A stretch of 64,000 nucleotides of DNA from Acidobacteriota bacterium. GTDB taxonomy: Bacteria; Acidobacteriota; Thermoanaerobaculia; Multivoradales; Multivoraceae. Location of the stretch: positions 1 through 64,000 of the forward strand of contig JAPPFP010000001.1 of assembly GCA_028877275.1 (NCBI GenBank). Reading direction: 5' to 3'. The translations under genes were made by a program, and so were the position numbers. This document shows positions 33,161 through 41,493 of the stretch, one piece after another (position 1 is the first letter of the stretch; every line of letters begins with the position of its first letter). Under the pieces are notes generated by a model. The model saw only the letters and a program-made list of their open reading frames with translations, was not told where the DNA came from and searched no databases.

Positions 33161-33814
33161 ATGAAGATTGCGCCTTCGATCCTGGCGGCGGACCTTGCCG
33201 ACCTCGCCTCCGCCGTCAAACTGTGCGAGGACGGCGGCGCGCAGCTCATTCACGTCGACGTGATGGACGGCCACTTCGTGCCGAATCTGACCTTCGGTCC
33301 ACCTGTCATCGCCGATCTGGCCAGACGCACGCGCGTCGGCTTCGACATCCACCTGATGGTCTCGAACCCGGAAGCGCTCCTCGACCGGTATCTGGACAGC
33401 GGGCCGGCCTGGCTATCGATCCACCACGAGGTGACGGAGGAGCCGGGACGGCTTGCGGCGCGTATCCGCGAGCGCGGCGCCGGCGCCGGCGTCGCGATCA
33501 ACCCGGCGACGCCGCTGGACGAGCTCCTGCCCTACCTGGAGCACCTGGACTTCGTGGTGCTGATGTCGGTCGTTCCCGGTTTCGCCGGCCAGGCCTTCCA
33601 CCCTGAGGTGCTCGAGAAGGCCCGGCGCCTCCGCGCCCTGGTCGACGAGCGGGAACTGCCGGTGAGCATCGAGATGGACGGCGGAATCAAGCCAGGCAAC
33701 CTGAACGAGGTGGCGGCTGCCGGCGTCGACGTCGCGGTCGTGGGTTCCGGCGTCTTCGCCGCGGACCGGCCGGTTGAAACCCTGGTCGCCCTCCGGCGAC
33801 AGGCGGGCGAATGA
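33161..33814 (+). CDS. rpe: Ribulose-phosphate 3-epimerase
   Basis: A 217-residue TIM-barrel enzyme interconverting ribulose-5-P and xylulose-5-P. It starts MKIAPSILAADLADL, with the active-site parts IHVDVMDGHFVPNLTFGP, GFDIHLMVSNPE, VLMSVVPGFAGQAF and SIEMDGGIKPGNL, which provide the metal-binding His and Asp residues. Its stop overlaps the bamD ATG (ATGA). Confidence 0.97.
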   Translation: MKIAPSILAADLADLASAVKLCEDGGAQLIHVDVMDGHFVPNLTFGPPVIADLARRTRVGFDIHLMVSNPEALLDRYLDSGPAWLSIHHEVTEEPGRLAARIRERGAGAGVAINPATPLDELLPYLEHLDFVVLMSVVPGFAGQAFHPEVLEKARRLRALVDERELPVSIEMDGGIKPGNLNEVAAAGVDVAVVGSGVFAADRPVETLVALRRQAGE

Positions 33815-34683
33815 ACCGTCACCGCGCGCTCCTGCTGGCGGCCGCGCTGGGCCTGGCCACCGGATGCGGTGGCGTCAGGGACGACCCCATCCTGAGACTC
33901 TCGTCGGCCGAGGCCCTCGAGATCGGCAAGCAACTGCTGGAGGACGAGAAGTTCACGCAGGCGCGTGAACACCTCGTCCACGCCTTCGAGGTCGAGCCGA
34001 ACTCCGAGACCGGTCGTGAAGGGTTGCTGCTGGCCGCGGACGCCCTGTTCCTGCGCGGCGGCTACCAGTCGTACGTCGAAGCCGAGCAACGCTACCGAGA
34101 CTTCCTGAACCGGTTCCCGACCTCCGACCAGGCGGCCTACGCCCAGTTCCGTCTCGCGGCCTCGCTCGCCGAACGCATGGAGAAACCGGACCGGGACCAG
34201 CAGACGGCCCGGCTGGCGCTGACCGAGTTCGAGAACGCTCGCCGGCTGTACCCGACCAGTCAGTTCGCCGGTCAGGCGGCCCAGCGGATCGTCGAAGTCC
34301 GCAACCACCTGGCGGAGCACGAGTTCGTCGTCGGGACCTTCTACTACCGTTTCCGTACTCCCACCGCCGCCGGTGCTCGCTTCAAGGAAATGCTCGAGCA
34401 GTACCCGGACTACCCGGAGCCGGACAAGATCCTCGCCCACATGTGCCTCACGTATCGCCTGGTGCTCCAGCAGATTCCGAGCAGGTTGGGACTCGACCGC
34501 TTTGACTACCTCAACGAAGCCTGCGATCGTCTGCGGAACGAGTTTCCGGGCAGCCCGTGGCTCAAGAAGGCGCCTTCGGAGGAGCAGCTCCGGAAACTCC
34601 GCACCAAGCTGCCGGACACGCCCATCCGGCCGGACAGGAATCGACCAGATGGTCCGCCCGCGGCAGAGAACAACGACGACTGA
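33811..34683 (+). CDS. bamD: Outer-membrane assembly lipoprotein BamD
   Basis: A 290-residue lipoprotein with signal peptide and lipobox ending LATGC (Cys at about 19). The TPR-like array follows: EALEIGKQLLEDEKFTQAREHLVHAFEVEPNS, then SYVEAEQRYRDFLNRFPTSDQAAYAQFRLAASL and FENARRLYPTSQFAGQAAQRI, as in BamD of the beta-barrel assembly machine. The C-terminus is charged and disordered. It overlaps rpe (ATGA), and the next gene starts 35 bp before its end. Confidence 0.92.
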   Translation: MNRHRALLLAAALGLATGCGGVRDDPILRLSSAEALEIGKQLLEDEKFTQAREHLVHAFEVEPNSETGREGLLLAADALFLRGGYQSYVEAEQRYRDFLNRFPTSDQAAYAQFRLAASLAERMEKPDRDQQTARLALTEFENARRLYPTSQFAGQAAQRIVEVRNHLAEHEFVVGTFYYRFRTPTAAGARFKEMLEQYPDYPEPDKILAHMCLTYRLVLQQIPSRLGLDRFDYLNEACDRLRNEFPGSPWLKKAPSEEQLRKLRTKLPDTPIRPDRNRPDGPPAAENNDD

Positions 34684-35449
34684 ACCGCGTCTCTCGCTGG
34701 CCATACTGGCGTTCGCCGGCCTGAGCGGCGGCTGCGCCTCGACCGATACGCCCGCCGGTTTCATCGATCGCCTGAGGACTCCCAACGAAGGCGTCCGCGC
34801 CGAACTCACGCAACTTGAAGAGCGGGTGCGGCGGCTCGAGGCCGAGGCATCGGCGGGCAACACCGAGAACGCCCGACTCAGGGAACGGATCGCCGAACTC
34901 GAGGCGACTCTGGAAGAGGTTCGCGCTTCGGCGGCGGCCCCGGCTCCACCCGCTCCGTTCGATCCGCAACCGCCGCCCCGGGTGAAAGTGGTCCAGGTGA
35001 GCGAACTCGAGAGCGATACGGATCGGGCGTCCGTCGGGACCGAGGCCGATCCCGCGGCCTCCGTCGAGCGCACCGGTCACGAACTGTACGACCAGGCGCT
35101 TGACGCGTTCATGAGGCACGAGTACCTGGAGGCTGAACTCGGCTTCCAGCGCTTCATCAGCGACTTCCCCGACACGGATCTGTCCGACAATGCCCTCTAC
35201 TGGATCGGCGAATGCCGGTTCGCGCGCGGCGACAACCGGGGCGCGGCGACCGCGTTCGAGCAGTTGCTCCAGGACTTCCCCCTCGGTAACAAGGTGCCCG
35301 ATGCGCTGCTGAAGGCAGGCCGGTCGCTTCAGAGACTGGGCGACACGGACGGCGCGCGGCGCCGCTTTCGCGAGGTCTCAAGGCGTTTCCCGGACACCGA
35401 CGCCGCCCGGATGGCCGCCGACTCGCTCGCGACCCTGGACGACGGTTAG
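34649..35449 (+). CDS. CpoB/YbgF-like TPR periplasmic protein
   Basis: A 266-residue exported protein. The N-terminal hydrophobic part ends in LSGGC (Cys at about 28), suggesting a lipoprotein. Residues about 48-100 form a coiled coil (EGVRAELTQLEERVRRLEAEAS...RERIAELEATLEEVRA), then Pro-rich linker, then three TPR repeats (ELYDQALDAFMRHEYLEAELGFQRF, LYWIGECRFARGDNRGAATAFEQL, ALLKAGRSLQRLGDTDGARRRF). This is the coiled coil plus TPR layout of CpoB, which couples cell-wall synthesis to outer-membrane constriction. It overlaps bamD in another frame. Confidence 0.85.
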   Translation: MVRPRQRTTTTEPRLSLAILAFAGLSGGCASTDTPAGFIDRLRTPNEGVRAELTQLEERVRRLEAEASAGNTENARLRERIAELEATLEEVRASAAAPAPPAPFDPQPPPRVKVVQVSELESDTDRASVGTEADPAASVERTGHELYDQALDAFMRHEYLEAELGFQRFISDFPDTDLSDNALYWIGECRFARGDNRGAATAFEQLLQDFPLGNKVPDALLKAGRSLQRLGDTDGARRRFREVSRRFPDTDAARMAADSLATLDDG

Positions 35450-35452
35450 GCC

Positions 35453-36202
35453 CTAGCCGCCCGCCAGCACGGCGAAGTCGAGACCGTCGGGGTTGACGGC
35501 CGCCCAAGCCGCGCGGTGGTGTGCGATGTAGACGCGGAGCACGCTGTTGACGAAGCCGCGCGTCTCGCGGAAGGGGGGCATGCCCCCGAACCGATCAACG
35601 GTGCCGGGCCCCGCGTTGTAGCCGGCGAGAGCCAGGACCAGGTCGTTGTCAGCACGGCGCAGCAGGTAGGCCAGATAGCTGGCGCCCGCGTCGAGGTTCT
35701 GACTTGGGTCGTAGGCATCCGCAACGCCCAACTGCTCGGCGGTCGTGGGCATCATCTGCATCAGTCCGAGGGCGCCCTGGGACGAAACCGCCTCCGTGTC
35801 GAACGAGGACTCCGCTTGTACGACCGCCGCCACGAGCAACGGATCGACGTCGTGCCGCCGGGCGGCGCTGGAGATCAGACCACCGTACGGAACGTGCTGC
35901 ATCCGGTCCGAAACAGCCTCCTCGTCGGCAGCGCCGATGAACAGCTCGAAGCTCTCCCGGCGTGACCGAATGGACTCGTAGAGCGGATCGCTTCCCGGGT
36001 ACCCGGAGGCAACCACGGAAGACGGTTCGAGCCATGCCTGAATCTGCTCGAACAGGGCGACATCCTCCAGCGGGATCGACATGGGCAGCGGTTCCAGGTG
36101 CCGACCCGGCGCGGTTTCGCGGGGCGCGGCGGCCAGAATGGCTGCCGCCGCCACGGCGATGGCAGTAGCTCGGTAGTGGAAGCTGGGTTGCTGGAAGGTC
36201 AT
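35453..36202 (-). CDS. Lytic transglycosylase (SLT domain)
   Basis: A 249-residue periplasmic enzyme that cleaves peptidoglycan between MurNAc and GlcNAc, forming 1,6-anhydro ends. It has an N-terminal signal (ATAIAVAAAAILAAAP) and a C-terminal SLT domain: PLLVAAVVQAESSFDTEAVSSQGALGLMQMMP, where the Glu of AESSF is catalytic, then GVADAYDPSQNLDAGASYLAYLL and LALAGYNAGPGTV. Convergent with the CpoB-like gene, with only 3 bp between stops. Confidence 0.94.
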   Translation of the reverse strand: MTFQQPSFHYRATAIAVAAAAILAAAPRETAPGRHLEPLPMSIPLEDVALFEQIQAWLEPSSVVASGYPGSDPLYESIRSRRESFELFIGAADEEAVSDRMQHVPYGGLISSAARRHDVDPLLVAAVVQAESSFDTEAVSSQGALGLMQMMPTTAEQLGVADAYDPSQNLDAGASYLAYLLRRADNDLVLALAGYNAGPGTVDRFGGMPPFRETRGFVNSVLRVYIAHHRAAWAAVNPDGLDFAVLAGG

Positions 36203-36447
36203 AGTGAATCTGCTGGAAGGCGCTTGTCGACTGTCTCCTGAAGAAACCAGTCGCTGAAAGATGTTCGGCGGTTACGTCCCGCGCTATGGGAGTCGTTGGC
36301 AGGACGGAATCTCGCTCGACAGCATCAGGCGTTCGCCAGGAACGCCTTCGCTGCTGGCACCGCTATTGGAGCAAGGCGTGTGCCAATCTGTGGTGAATGT
36401 GGGTCGAACGGAGGCCCGGGTCCTTGAGCCCGCGGGCCCTTCTCACG

Positions 36448-36741
36448 CTATCTCGACTGGATCCTCTTGCCGGAACCGCGATAGTCCGTCGCCTGTATCT
36501 GAAGCGTGGCGACCTTGTTCCGTAGCGTGTTGCGATGAAGCCCCAGGTGGTTTGCTGAGTTCGTGATGTTGCCCCTGTTGAGTCGTAGGGAAGCGAGAAT
36601 GAACTGGCGTTCAAAGATCTCGCGAGCTTGCGCCAGAGTGACACCCTGGGAAGCCAACTGGCTTACCAGGCGGTCGAGCTGGCCGTTGAGATCCTCCGAC
36701 GGCCCTTCGGTAGAGCGGTTGTCTGGGCTGAGGGGCTTCAA
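36448..36741 (-). CDS. Fis family DNA-binding protein
   Basis: A 97-residue protein whose C-terminal half is a Fis-type helix-turn-helix: FERQFILASLRLNRGNITNSANHLGLHRNTLRNKVATLQI. The N-terminal half is polar and could dimerise. It is similar to Fis or to the DNA-binding domain of NtrC-type activators, here without an AAA+ domain. The start appears to be TTG 36741. 245 bp downstream on the same strand (no gene seen in between) is the lytic transglycosylase gene. Confidence 0.85.
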   Translation of the reverse strand: MKPLSPDNRSTEGPSEDLNGQLDRLVSQLASQGVTLAQAREIFERQFILASLRLNRGNITNSANHLGLHRNTLRNKVATLQIQATDYRGSGKRIQSR

Positions 36742-36789
36742 GGCGAGTCACATGCCGAAGCAGCCATGCTAGCACGGCTGCGACTCCTG

Positions 36790-36984
36790 CTAGCTGCTCT
36801 TGGCGCCCGACGAAGACGCGTTCTCCTCCTCCAGTTCGGAGGAGTCGTCGCCCCGCAGCCCCCGCTTGAAGTTGCGAATGCCCTCACCCATCCCCCGGCC
36901 AAGCAGCGGCAGCTTGCTGCCGCCGAAGATGACCATCAGGATGACGAAGATGATCAGAAGCTCTTGGATGCCAATGGAAGGCAT
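36790..36984 (-). CDS. tatA: Sec-independent translocase protein TatA/TatE
   Basis: A 64-residue protein with one N-terminal TM helix (IGIQELLIIFVILMVIFG), the hinge GGSKLPLLGRGMGEGIRNFKRGLRG as amphipathic helix, and an acidic C-terminus: the TatA layout. TatA oligomers form the Tat pathway pore for folded proteins. The start is the ATG 36984 with AGGAGAA upstream. No tatC is in the window. Confidence 0.93.
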   Translation of the reverse strand: MPSIGIQELLIIFVILMVIFGGSKLPLLGRGMGEGIRNFKRGLRGDDSSELEEENASSSGAKSS

Positions 36985-37022
36985 GGGGTTCTCCTGTTGA
37001 ACGTCGCGCTCAACCCAGGATT

Positions 37023-38075
37023 CTAGCAGCCAAACGCCGCCCACTCCCGGCGCACGCGGCCGGCGAGTTCACGGCCCTCTGGAAGAGCGTCCAGCGCGTC
37101 GACGAACCGCCGCAACGCGGGCCGAATCAACGGCAGATGCCGGTCGTTGCCGAGCGCGGCGAAGTGGGCGAAGGTACCGGCTATCTTGAGCATCCGCTGC
37201 GCCACCGCGGCGTTGTACAGGGCAAGCTCTTCGGCGTCTTCTCCCAGGACCGTCAGATGGCGACGCCGCTGGCGGGCGGAGAGCGTCAGGCTGTCGTTCA
37301 GCAGTGAAGCCAGGTCGTAGTGCGGCGGGCCAAGCCGCAGGTCCTGGTGATCGATCACGACGACCTCCGGCTCCGCACCCTCGCGCGTCGAGGCCCGCAG
37401 CATCAGGTTGCGAACCATGAAGTCCCGATGACAGGGCACGGGCGGCGCCGAGCCGAGACGCTCGCACACCGCATCGCACAAACCGCGCAGTTGCTCGGCC
37501 AGAGTCGCGTCTCGCACCAGCCCCCGCGGCTCGAGAAAACGATCCCAGGTCAGGTCGAGTTCCGCCATCAGCAGCTTCCGGTCCAGGGGCGGCGAGCCCA
37601 GAGCGCGCACACGGTCGGGCGACAGGAGCCGGATTCGGCCAATGTGCGCCACCGCCTCCGTCAGGCAGCGGTCGAGTGCCGCCGGACCCAGACCGCCGCC
37701 CTCCCACCGATCGAAGACCGTCTGCGGCCCCAGGTCTTCCAGAAGAATCCACACGGGCTCGCCGAGCGCGCACCGCTCAACCCGTGGCACCGGCACTCCG
37801 GCCGAGTTCAGGAGTTCCGTCGCGGCCAGGAACCGCGAAGCCACCTCGGCCATGTCGTCCGGGTAGGCGCAGACGACGTACTGCTCGCCGCCCGCGAGAC
37901 GAAGCCGCGCGTAGCGTCGCGGAGAAACGTCGCCGGCCAGAGGCTCGACCGAGACAGGCTGGAAGCCGGCGGCTCCAAGCCCCTCGACGATCGGGCCCCA
38001 GAGATCCTGATCCCGCCCTGACGAGTCCGGACTGTCGCACGGACCGTCTGTCTGGGATAATGCTCTTGCTGCCAT
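37023..38075 (-). CDS. Aminoglycoside phosphotransferase-fold sugar kinase (AmgK-like)
   Basis: A 350-residue kinase of the APH fold. The P-loop-like VEPLAGDVSPRRYARLRL, catalytic VPCHRDFMVRNLML (Asp as base) and metal-binding VVIDHQDLRLGPPHYDLASLL match AmgK-type anomeric kinases that phosphorylate MurNAc/GlcNAc in cell-wall recycling. That function would fit the PgeF, lytic transglycosylase and GlmU genes nearby. No MurU-like partner is adjacent. The start ATG (38075) overlaps the ATG of the divergent gene (CATG); a longer start 12 codons upstream (38111) exists. Confidence 0.83.
   Translation of the reverse strand: MAARALSQTDGPCDSPDSSGRDQDLWGPIVEGLGAAGFQPVSVEPLAGDVSPRRYARLRLAGGEQYVVCAYPDDMAEVASRFLAATELLNSAGVPVPRVERCALGEPVWILLEDLGPQTVFDRWEGGGLGPAALDRCLTEAVAHIGRIRLLSPDRVRALGSPPLDRKLLMAELDLTWDRFLEPRGLVRDATLAEQLRGLCDAVCERLGSAPPVPCHRDFMVRNLMLRASTREGAEPEVVVIDHQDLRLGPPHYDLASLLNDSLTLSARQRRRHLTVLGEDAEELALYNAAVAQRMLKIAGTFAHFAALGNDRHLPLIRPALRRFVDALDALPEGRELAGRVRREWAAFGC
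38056..38061 (+). promoter_or_regulatory. Candidate -10 box before 38074 gene
   Basis: GATAAT, 12 nt before ATG 38074; a transcript starting about 7 nt after it would have a leader of only a few bases. It is inside the longer reading of the divergent AmgK-like gene, which favours the shorter AmgK start. Confidence 0.4.
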
Positions 38076-38370
38076 GGAACCCCGGCTCAAGCAACTGCTC
38101 GAAGATCTCACCCGTTCCCTGTGCGAGGCGATCGCAGAGTCGCCTGAAGTCCACGAACGGCTCGAGTCGATTCGGCGCGAAGGCTACACGCTGAATCTGT
38201 TCCTCGACTGCAAGCCGTTCGAGAGTGACGACGACGCCGAGACGGCGGAAGAGACGAAACGGCCTCTACCAGCGCCGCCCTTCAGGATCAACGGCCGCGA
38301 CCTCGCCTTCCTGCGGTCCGTCGGAATCGACCCCACGCGCAAGGCCCGCAGCCGCACGTCCCGTCAATAG
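38074..38370 (+). CDS. Small conserved-looking hypothetical protein
   Basis: A 98-residue soluble protein. The N-terminal helix LKQLLEDLTRSLCEAIAESPEVHERLESIRREGY is followed by LNLFLDCKPFES, an acidic linker, and PFRINGRDLAFLRSVGIDPTR near the end. No family is named, but the well-balanced codon pattern and the -10 box support a real gene. Its end overlaps the end of the convergent pgeF by 7 bp. Confidence 0.6.
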   Translation: MEPRLKQLLEDLTRSLCEAIAESPEVHERLESIRREGYTLNLFLDCKPFESDDDAETAEETKRPLPAPPFRINGRDLAFLRSVGIDPTRKARSRTSRQ

Positions 38371-39080
38371 CGCTCACCACGCCAGATGAAGCCGTAGTTG
38401 CGGCCCGCCCGGGCGCCGTCCCGGCGGTAGCTCCACCACTCCGGACTGCAGCGCACGCAACGTTCCACCGTCGAGATCCTGCCAACACCCAGGCCTGCGA
38501 GCTGCCGCGACGCCGCCAGCGGAAGGTCGAGGTGCGGCTTTCGGTCCGGTCTTCGAGTCACCACGTCCGCACCGCTCCGGGACTCCACCTGGACCGCCAC
38601 GTCTTCGCCGACCTCATAGCAACAGGGTCCGATCGCCGGACCGATCCAGGCTTCAGCGGAGGTCCCGTCGCGGAACGAATCATGGCTCAACTCGTGGACG
38701 GCCGAGGCCAGAACGCCGCTCGCGAGACCACGCCAGCCGGCGTGAACCGCGGCCACCGAGTCGCCGGCCGCAATCAGCACGGGCACACAGTCGGCGACGA
38801 AGACCGTGGCCGCGACTCCGGACTCCGAGACGATCAGCCCGTCCCCATCGCCGGTCCGCCCGGGCTCCGTCGCTCTCAGCACGTCCGTGCCGTGCCGCTG
38901 GCGAAGCCAGGCCGGCGCTACCGCCGCCGCCGCGGGCACCTGGCTCGCCAGGACGCTGAGCGCGTCCTCCGGACCGGCCTTTCCCCCTTGAGGCGCCACG
39001 CCCAGAAAGGCGGCCCACACGGGTGGGCGCCGGTAGACCGCGAGTGCGACATTGCGCCTGCTGTAGGATGCCGCGGCCAT
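38364..39080 (-). CDS. pgeF: Peptidoglycan editing factor PgeF (YfiH, laccase-domain)
   Basis: A 238-residue protein of the multicopper polyphenol-oxidase-like (DUF152) family, which hydrolyses misplaced L-Ser from UDP-MurNAc in E. coli and acts on purine nucleosides in vitro. The metal site is formed by RQRHGTDV, VFVADCVPVLIA and VHAGWRGLA; GPAIGPCCYEVGEDV and VERCVRCSPEWWSYRRDG...GRNYGFIW are typical family segments. The start codon is 11 bp from that of the divergent gatB. Confidence 0.92.
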   Translation of the reverse strand: MAAASYSRRNVALAVYRRPPVWAAFLGVAPQGGKAGPEDALSVLASQVPAAAAVAPAWLRQRHGTDVLRATEPGRTGDGDGLIVSESGVAATVFVADCVPVLIAAGDSVAAVHAGWRGLASGVLASAVHELSHDSFRDGTSAEAWIGPAIGPCCYEVGEDVAVQVESRSGADVVTRRPDRKPHLDLPLAASRQLAGLGVGRISTVERCVRCSPEWWSYRRDGARAGRNYGFIWRGERY

Positions 39081-39091
39081 TTGAGACGGCC

Positions 39092-40585
39092 ATGAGCGTA
39101 GCGCAGAGCACGACCGGGACGGGTGCCGTCGGAGTTCCCGTCGACACGGGATGGGACACAGTCATTGGACTGGAAGTCCACGTCCAGTTGCGCACCCGGA
39201 CGAAGATGTTCTGCCGTTGCGAGAATCGCTTCGGCGCCGAGCCGAACGAACTCGTCTGCCCGGTTTGCCTCGGCTATCCGGGCACCCTGCCGGTGACCAA
39301 CCAGCACGCCGTCGACCTGGCGATCCGGCTCGCGTTGGCCCTCGGCTGCGAGGTCCGCCGGCGTTCGGTCTTCGCGCGCAAGAACTACTTCTATCCGGAC
39401 CTGCCCAAGGGCTACCAGATCAGCCAGTACGACGAACCCCTGGCCGAGGGAGGCGGCGTACCGCTGCCGTCGGGAAACACCGTGCGCATCCACCGCCTCC
39501 ACCTGGAGGAGGACGCCGGGAAGCTGCTCCACGAGGTGCCCGGAGGCGGGCCGCTCCCGGGCCGGAGCCTGGTCGACTTCAACCGCTGCGGGGTGCCCCT
39601 GGTCGAGATCGTCACCGAACCGGAGATCGGTTCGCCGGCCGACGCGCAGGCCTATCTGCAGGTGCTTCACCAGGTCCTGCTCTACACCGGCGCCAGCGAC
39701 GGCAACATGGAGGAGGGCAGTCTTCGCTGCGACGCGAACCTCTCGCTCCGGCCGGCCGGCGAGACCGCACTCGGCACGAAGACGGAGGTCAAGAACCTGA
39801 ACTCGTTCCGCCATGTGGCGAAGGCCCTCGAGTACGAGCGGGAACGTCAGTTGCACGTCCTGACTTCCGGGGCTCAGGTCGAGCAGGAGACGCGGAGCTT
39901 CGAGCCGGCAACCGGCGTGACCAGGTCGCTCCGGTCGAAGGAGGAAGCCCACGACTACCGCTACTTTCCGGAGCCCGATCTACCCACCGTCGTGCTGTCC
40001 AGCGAACGGATCGAACGGCACGCGAACCGGCTTCCCGAGCTGCCGTGGACGAAGAGCGCCCGCTTCCGCGACGCCTACGAACTGCGCCCGGAAGAGGCGG
40101 CGCTGCTCTCCGGCAGCGTCGCCCTGGCGACCTACTACGAGCGAGCCGTCGCAGCCCATCCGAAGGGCGCCAAGTCCATCGCCAACTGGGTGATGACGGA
40201 GCTTCTGCGCGAACTGAAGGAGCGGAGCATCGACGTGGAGGCCGCGGTCGCGCCGGACCGCCTCGCCGCCGTCGTCGCCCTGGTCGACTCCGGCGAGCTG
40301 TCGACCACCGCCGCCAAGGAGGTACTCGCCGCTGCCTGGGACTCGTCAGAAACGCCGGACCAGATCGCCGACCGGCTCGGCCTCCGCCAGGTCCGCGACG
40401 ACGCCCAGCTCGAGGCCTGGGCCGACGAGGCAATCGCAGCCAACGAGAAGGCCGTCACCGAGTACCGCGGCGGCCGCCAACAGGCCCTCGGCTACCTGGT
40501 CGGCCAGATCATGAAAGCCTCACGCGGCAGCGCCGAACCGCGAGCCGCCCAGGAGATCCTGCGCCGCAAGCTGGCTGACCGCTAG
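39092..40585 (+). CDS. gatB: Asp/Glu-tRNA(Asn/Gln) amidotransferase subunit B
   Basis: A 497-residue subunit that binds mischarged Asp-tRNA-Asn or Glu-tRNA-Gln and phosphorylates it for amidation. VIGLEVHVQLRTRTKMFCRC, the Zn-type Cys pair NELVCPVCLGYPGTLPV, KNYFYPDLPKGYQISQYD, RLHLEEDAGK and VDFNRCGVPLVEIVTEP are clear. The C-terminal YqeY-like tail ends GRQQALGYLVGQIMKASRGSA. The other subunits GatA and GatC are not adjacent. ATG 39092 is chosen; an in-frame ATG at 39068 is possible. Confidence 0.96.
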   Translation: MSVAQSTTGTGAVGVPVDTGWDTVIGLEVHVQLRTRTKMFCRCENRFGAEPNELVCPVCLGYPGTLPVTNQHAVDLAIRLALALGCEVRRRSVFARKNYFYPDLPKGYQISQYDEPLAEGGGVPLPSGNTVRIHRLHLEEDAGKLLHEVPGGGPLPGRSLVDFNRCGVPLVEIVTEPEIGSPADAQAYLQVLHQVLLYTGASDGNMEEGSLRCDANLSLRPAGETALGTKTEVKNLNSFRHVAKALEYERERQLHVLTSGAQVEQETRSFEPATGVTRSLRSKEEAHDYRYFPEPDLPTVVLSSERIERHANRLPELPWTKSARFRDAYELRPEEAALLSGSVALATYYERAVAAHPKGAKSIANWVMTELLRELKERSIDVEAAVAPDRLAAVVALVDSGELSTTAAKEVLAAAWDSSETPDQIADRLGLRQVRDDAQLEAWADEAIAANEKAVTEYRGGRQQALGYLVGQIMKASRGSAEPRAAQEILRRKLADR

Positions 40586-40620
40586 GCGGCTGGCGGCGGA
40601 GCGACAGCGGCTAGACCCGT

Positions 40621-40799
40621 CCACGGCGGGTTCCGGGAGGGGAGGGTCCCAGACGGACGCTCACCCCCGCTTGGTGAGCGCGAGGTTGGGGGTTCGCTTC
40701 GGTCGACTGCGCTTCGCTTCGGCGTCGGTTGATGGCAGGACATGGGCAGGCGCTTGTCTCCAGCCCGCTGGGACCCTCCCCTCCCGGACCCCGCCGCGG
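40621..40799. repeat. 179-bp inverted repeat, fourth palindromic family
   Basis: The arms 40621-40652 and 40768-40799 are reverse complements with 30 of 32 bases matching (core CCGGGAGGGGAGGGTCCCAG). Between them lies a hairpin CGCTCACC/GGTGAGCG at about 40660-40680 and T/C-rich direct repeats (CTTCGCTTCGG type). The element starts 36 bp after the gatB stop and its right part encodes the C-terminus of the TPR protein. Confidence 0.85.
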
Positions 40800-41383
40800 A
40801 CTGGATCCCCGGGGAGCCACTTCGGTGGTCCACCCCGACGTATCGCTTCCACGAGTGCTTCGAGGTCCTCGGCATCCTCCGCCACGCGCCGCTGAATCTC
40901 CCGAACCTCCTGCGCGGCTTCGGGGTTGCCGGCGCTGTGGTAGGCCTCGGCCGCCTCGGCGTACCGTCCCTGCCTGTACAGAACGAAGCCGATCCAGTTC
41001 AAGACCAGGTTCCTGTCCTCGCCGTCGGCCAACCCCAGAGCGGTCCGAAGTGACACTTCGGCCTTCTTGTGGCGCCCTCGGTAGGTGAACGCCTGCCCGA
41101 GCATCACGTAGGCCTGCCAGTCGCCAGGCCTGAGCGAGACGGCCCGCCGCAGGGCGGAGGCCGCAGCCCTGTAGCGCTCGGCGGCGAACAGCGAGCGACC
41201 GAGCATGAGGTGACCGGCGTGCTGATCGGGACGTTCGTCGACGTACTGCCGGAACTCCGCGACAGCCTGCTCGAAGTCACGGGCCTTGAAAGCGTCGATA
41301 CCTGCCTGCCAGTCGGCGAAGGCCGGCGGACTGAGGGCAAGGCTGGCAGCCGCCCAGGCGAGCAAGGTGCGTCTAGGGGTCAT
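40661..41383 (-). CDS. TPR protein, element-derived C-terminus
   Basis: A 240-residue exported TPR protein: signal peptide LLAWAAASLALSPPAFA, then four to five TPR units starting GIDAFKARDFEQAVAEFRQYVDERPDQHAGHLMLGRSLF. It closely resembles both ends of the larger TPR protein at 41494 (AFKARxFEQAVAEF, ERPDQHAG; GLADGEDRNLVLNWIGFVLYRQ), so the two are tandem paralogues. The last 50 or so residues (from about GDPVRGGVREG) are encoded by the 40621-40799 inverted repeat and have no TPR character. It is last in the exbB-exbD-exbD-tonB operon. It may bind partners of TonB transport in the periplasm. Confidence 0.8.
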   Translation of the reverse strand: MTPRRTLLAWAAASLALSPPAFADWQAGIDAFKARDFEQAVAEFRQYVDERPDQHAGHLMLGRSLFAAERYRAAASALRRAVSLRPGDWQAYVMLGQAFTYRGRHKKAEVSLRTALGLADGEDRNLVLNWIGFVLYRQGRYAEAAEAYHSAGNPEAAQEVREIQRRVAEDAEDLEALVEAIRRGGPPKWLPGDPVRGGVREGRVPAGWRQAPAHVLPSTDAEAKRSRPKRTPNLALTKRG

Positions 41384-41407
41384 CTCGCCCACTGCTGTGG
41401 TCCAGGC

Positions 41408-41488
41408 GGAGCCGGCCTTGCGGCCGGCGCGTTTCTCTGGCCGCCTTCGGCGGCGGCCGGCGAGGACGCCGGCGCACCCAGTGTGCGA
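41408..41488 (+). repeat. R1 left module between two TPR genes
   Basis: GGAGCCGGCC-TTGC-GGCCGGCGCG, GCCGCC/GGCGGC, GCCGGCG-AGGA-CGCCGGC and CGCACCCAGTGTGCGA. It lies between the stop of the upstream TPR gene and the start of the downstream one, on the opposite strand to both, so the mRNA carries its complement, which folds equally well. Confidence 0.92.
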
Positions 41489-41493
41489 CCTCC

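Noticed and set aside
36261..36566. Forward ORF of 101 codons between the transglycosylase and Fis-like genes
   Set aside because: Largely antisense to or overlapping the Fis-like gene region, no ribosome site, no recognisable features.
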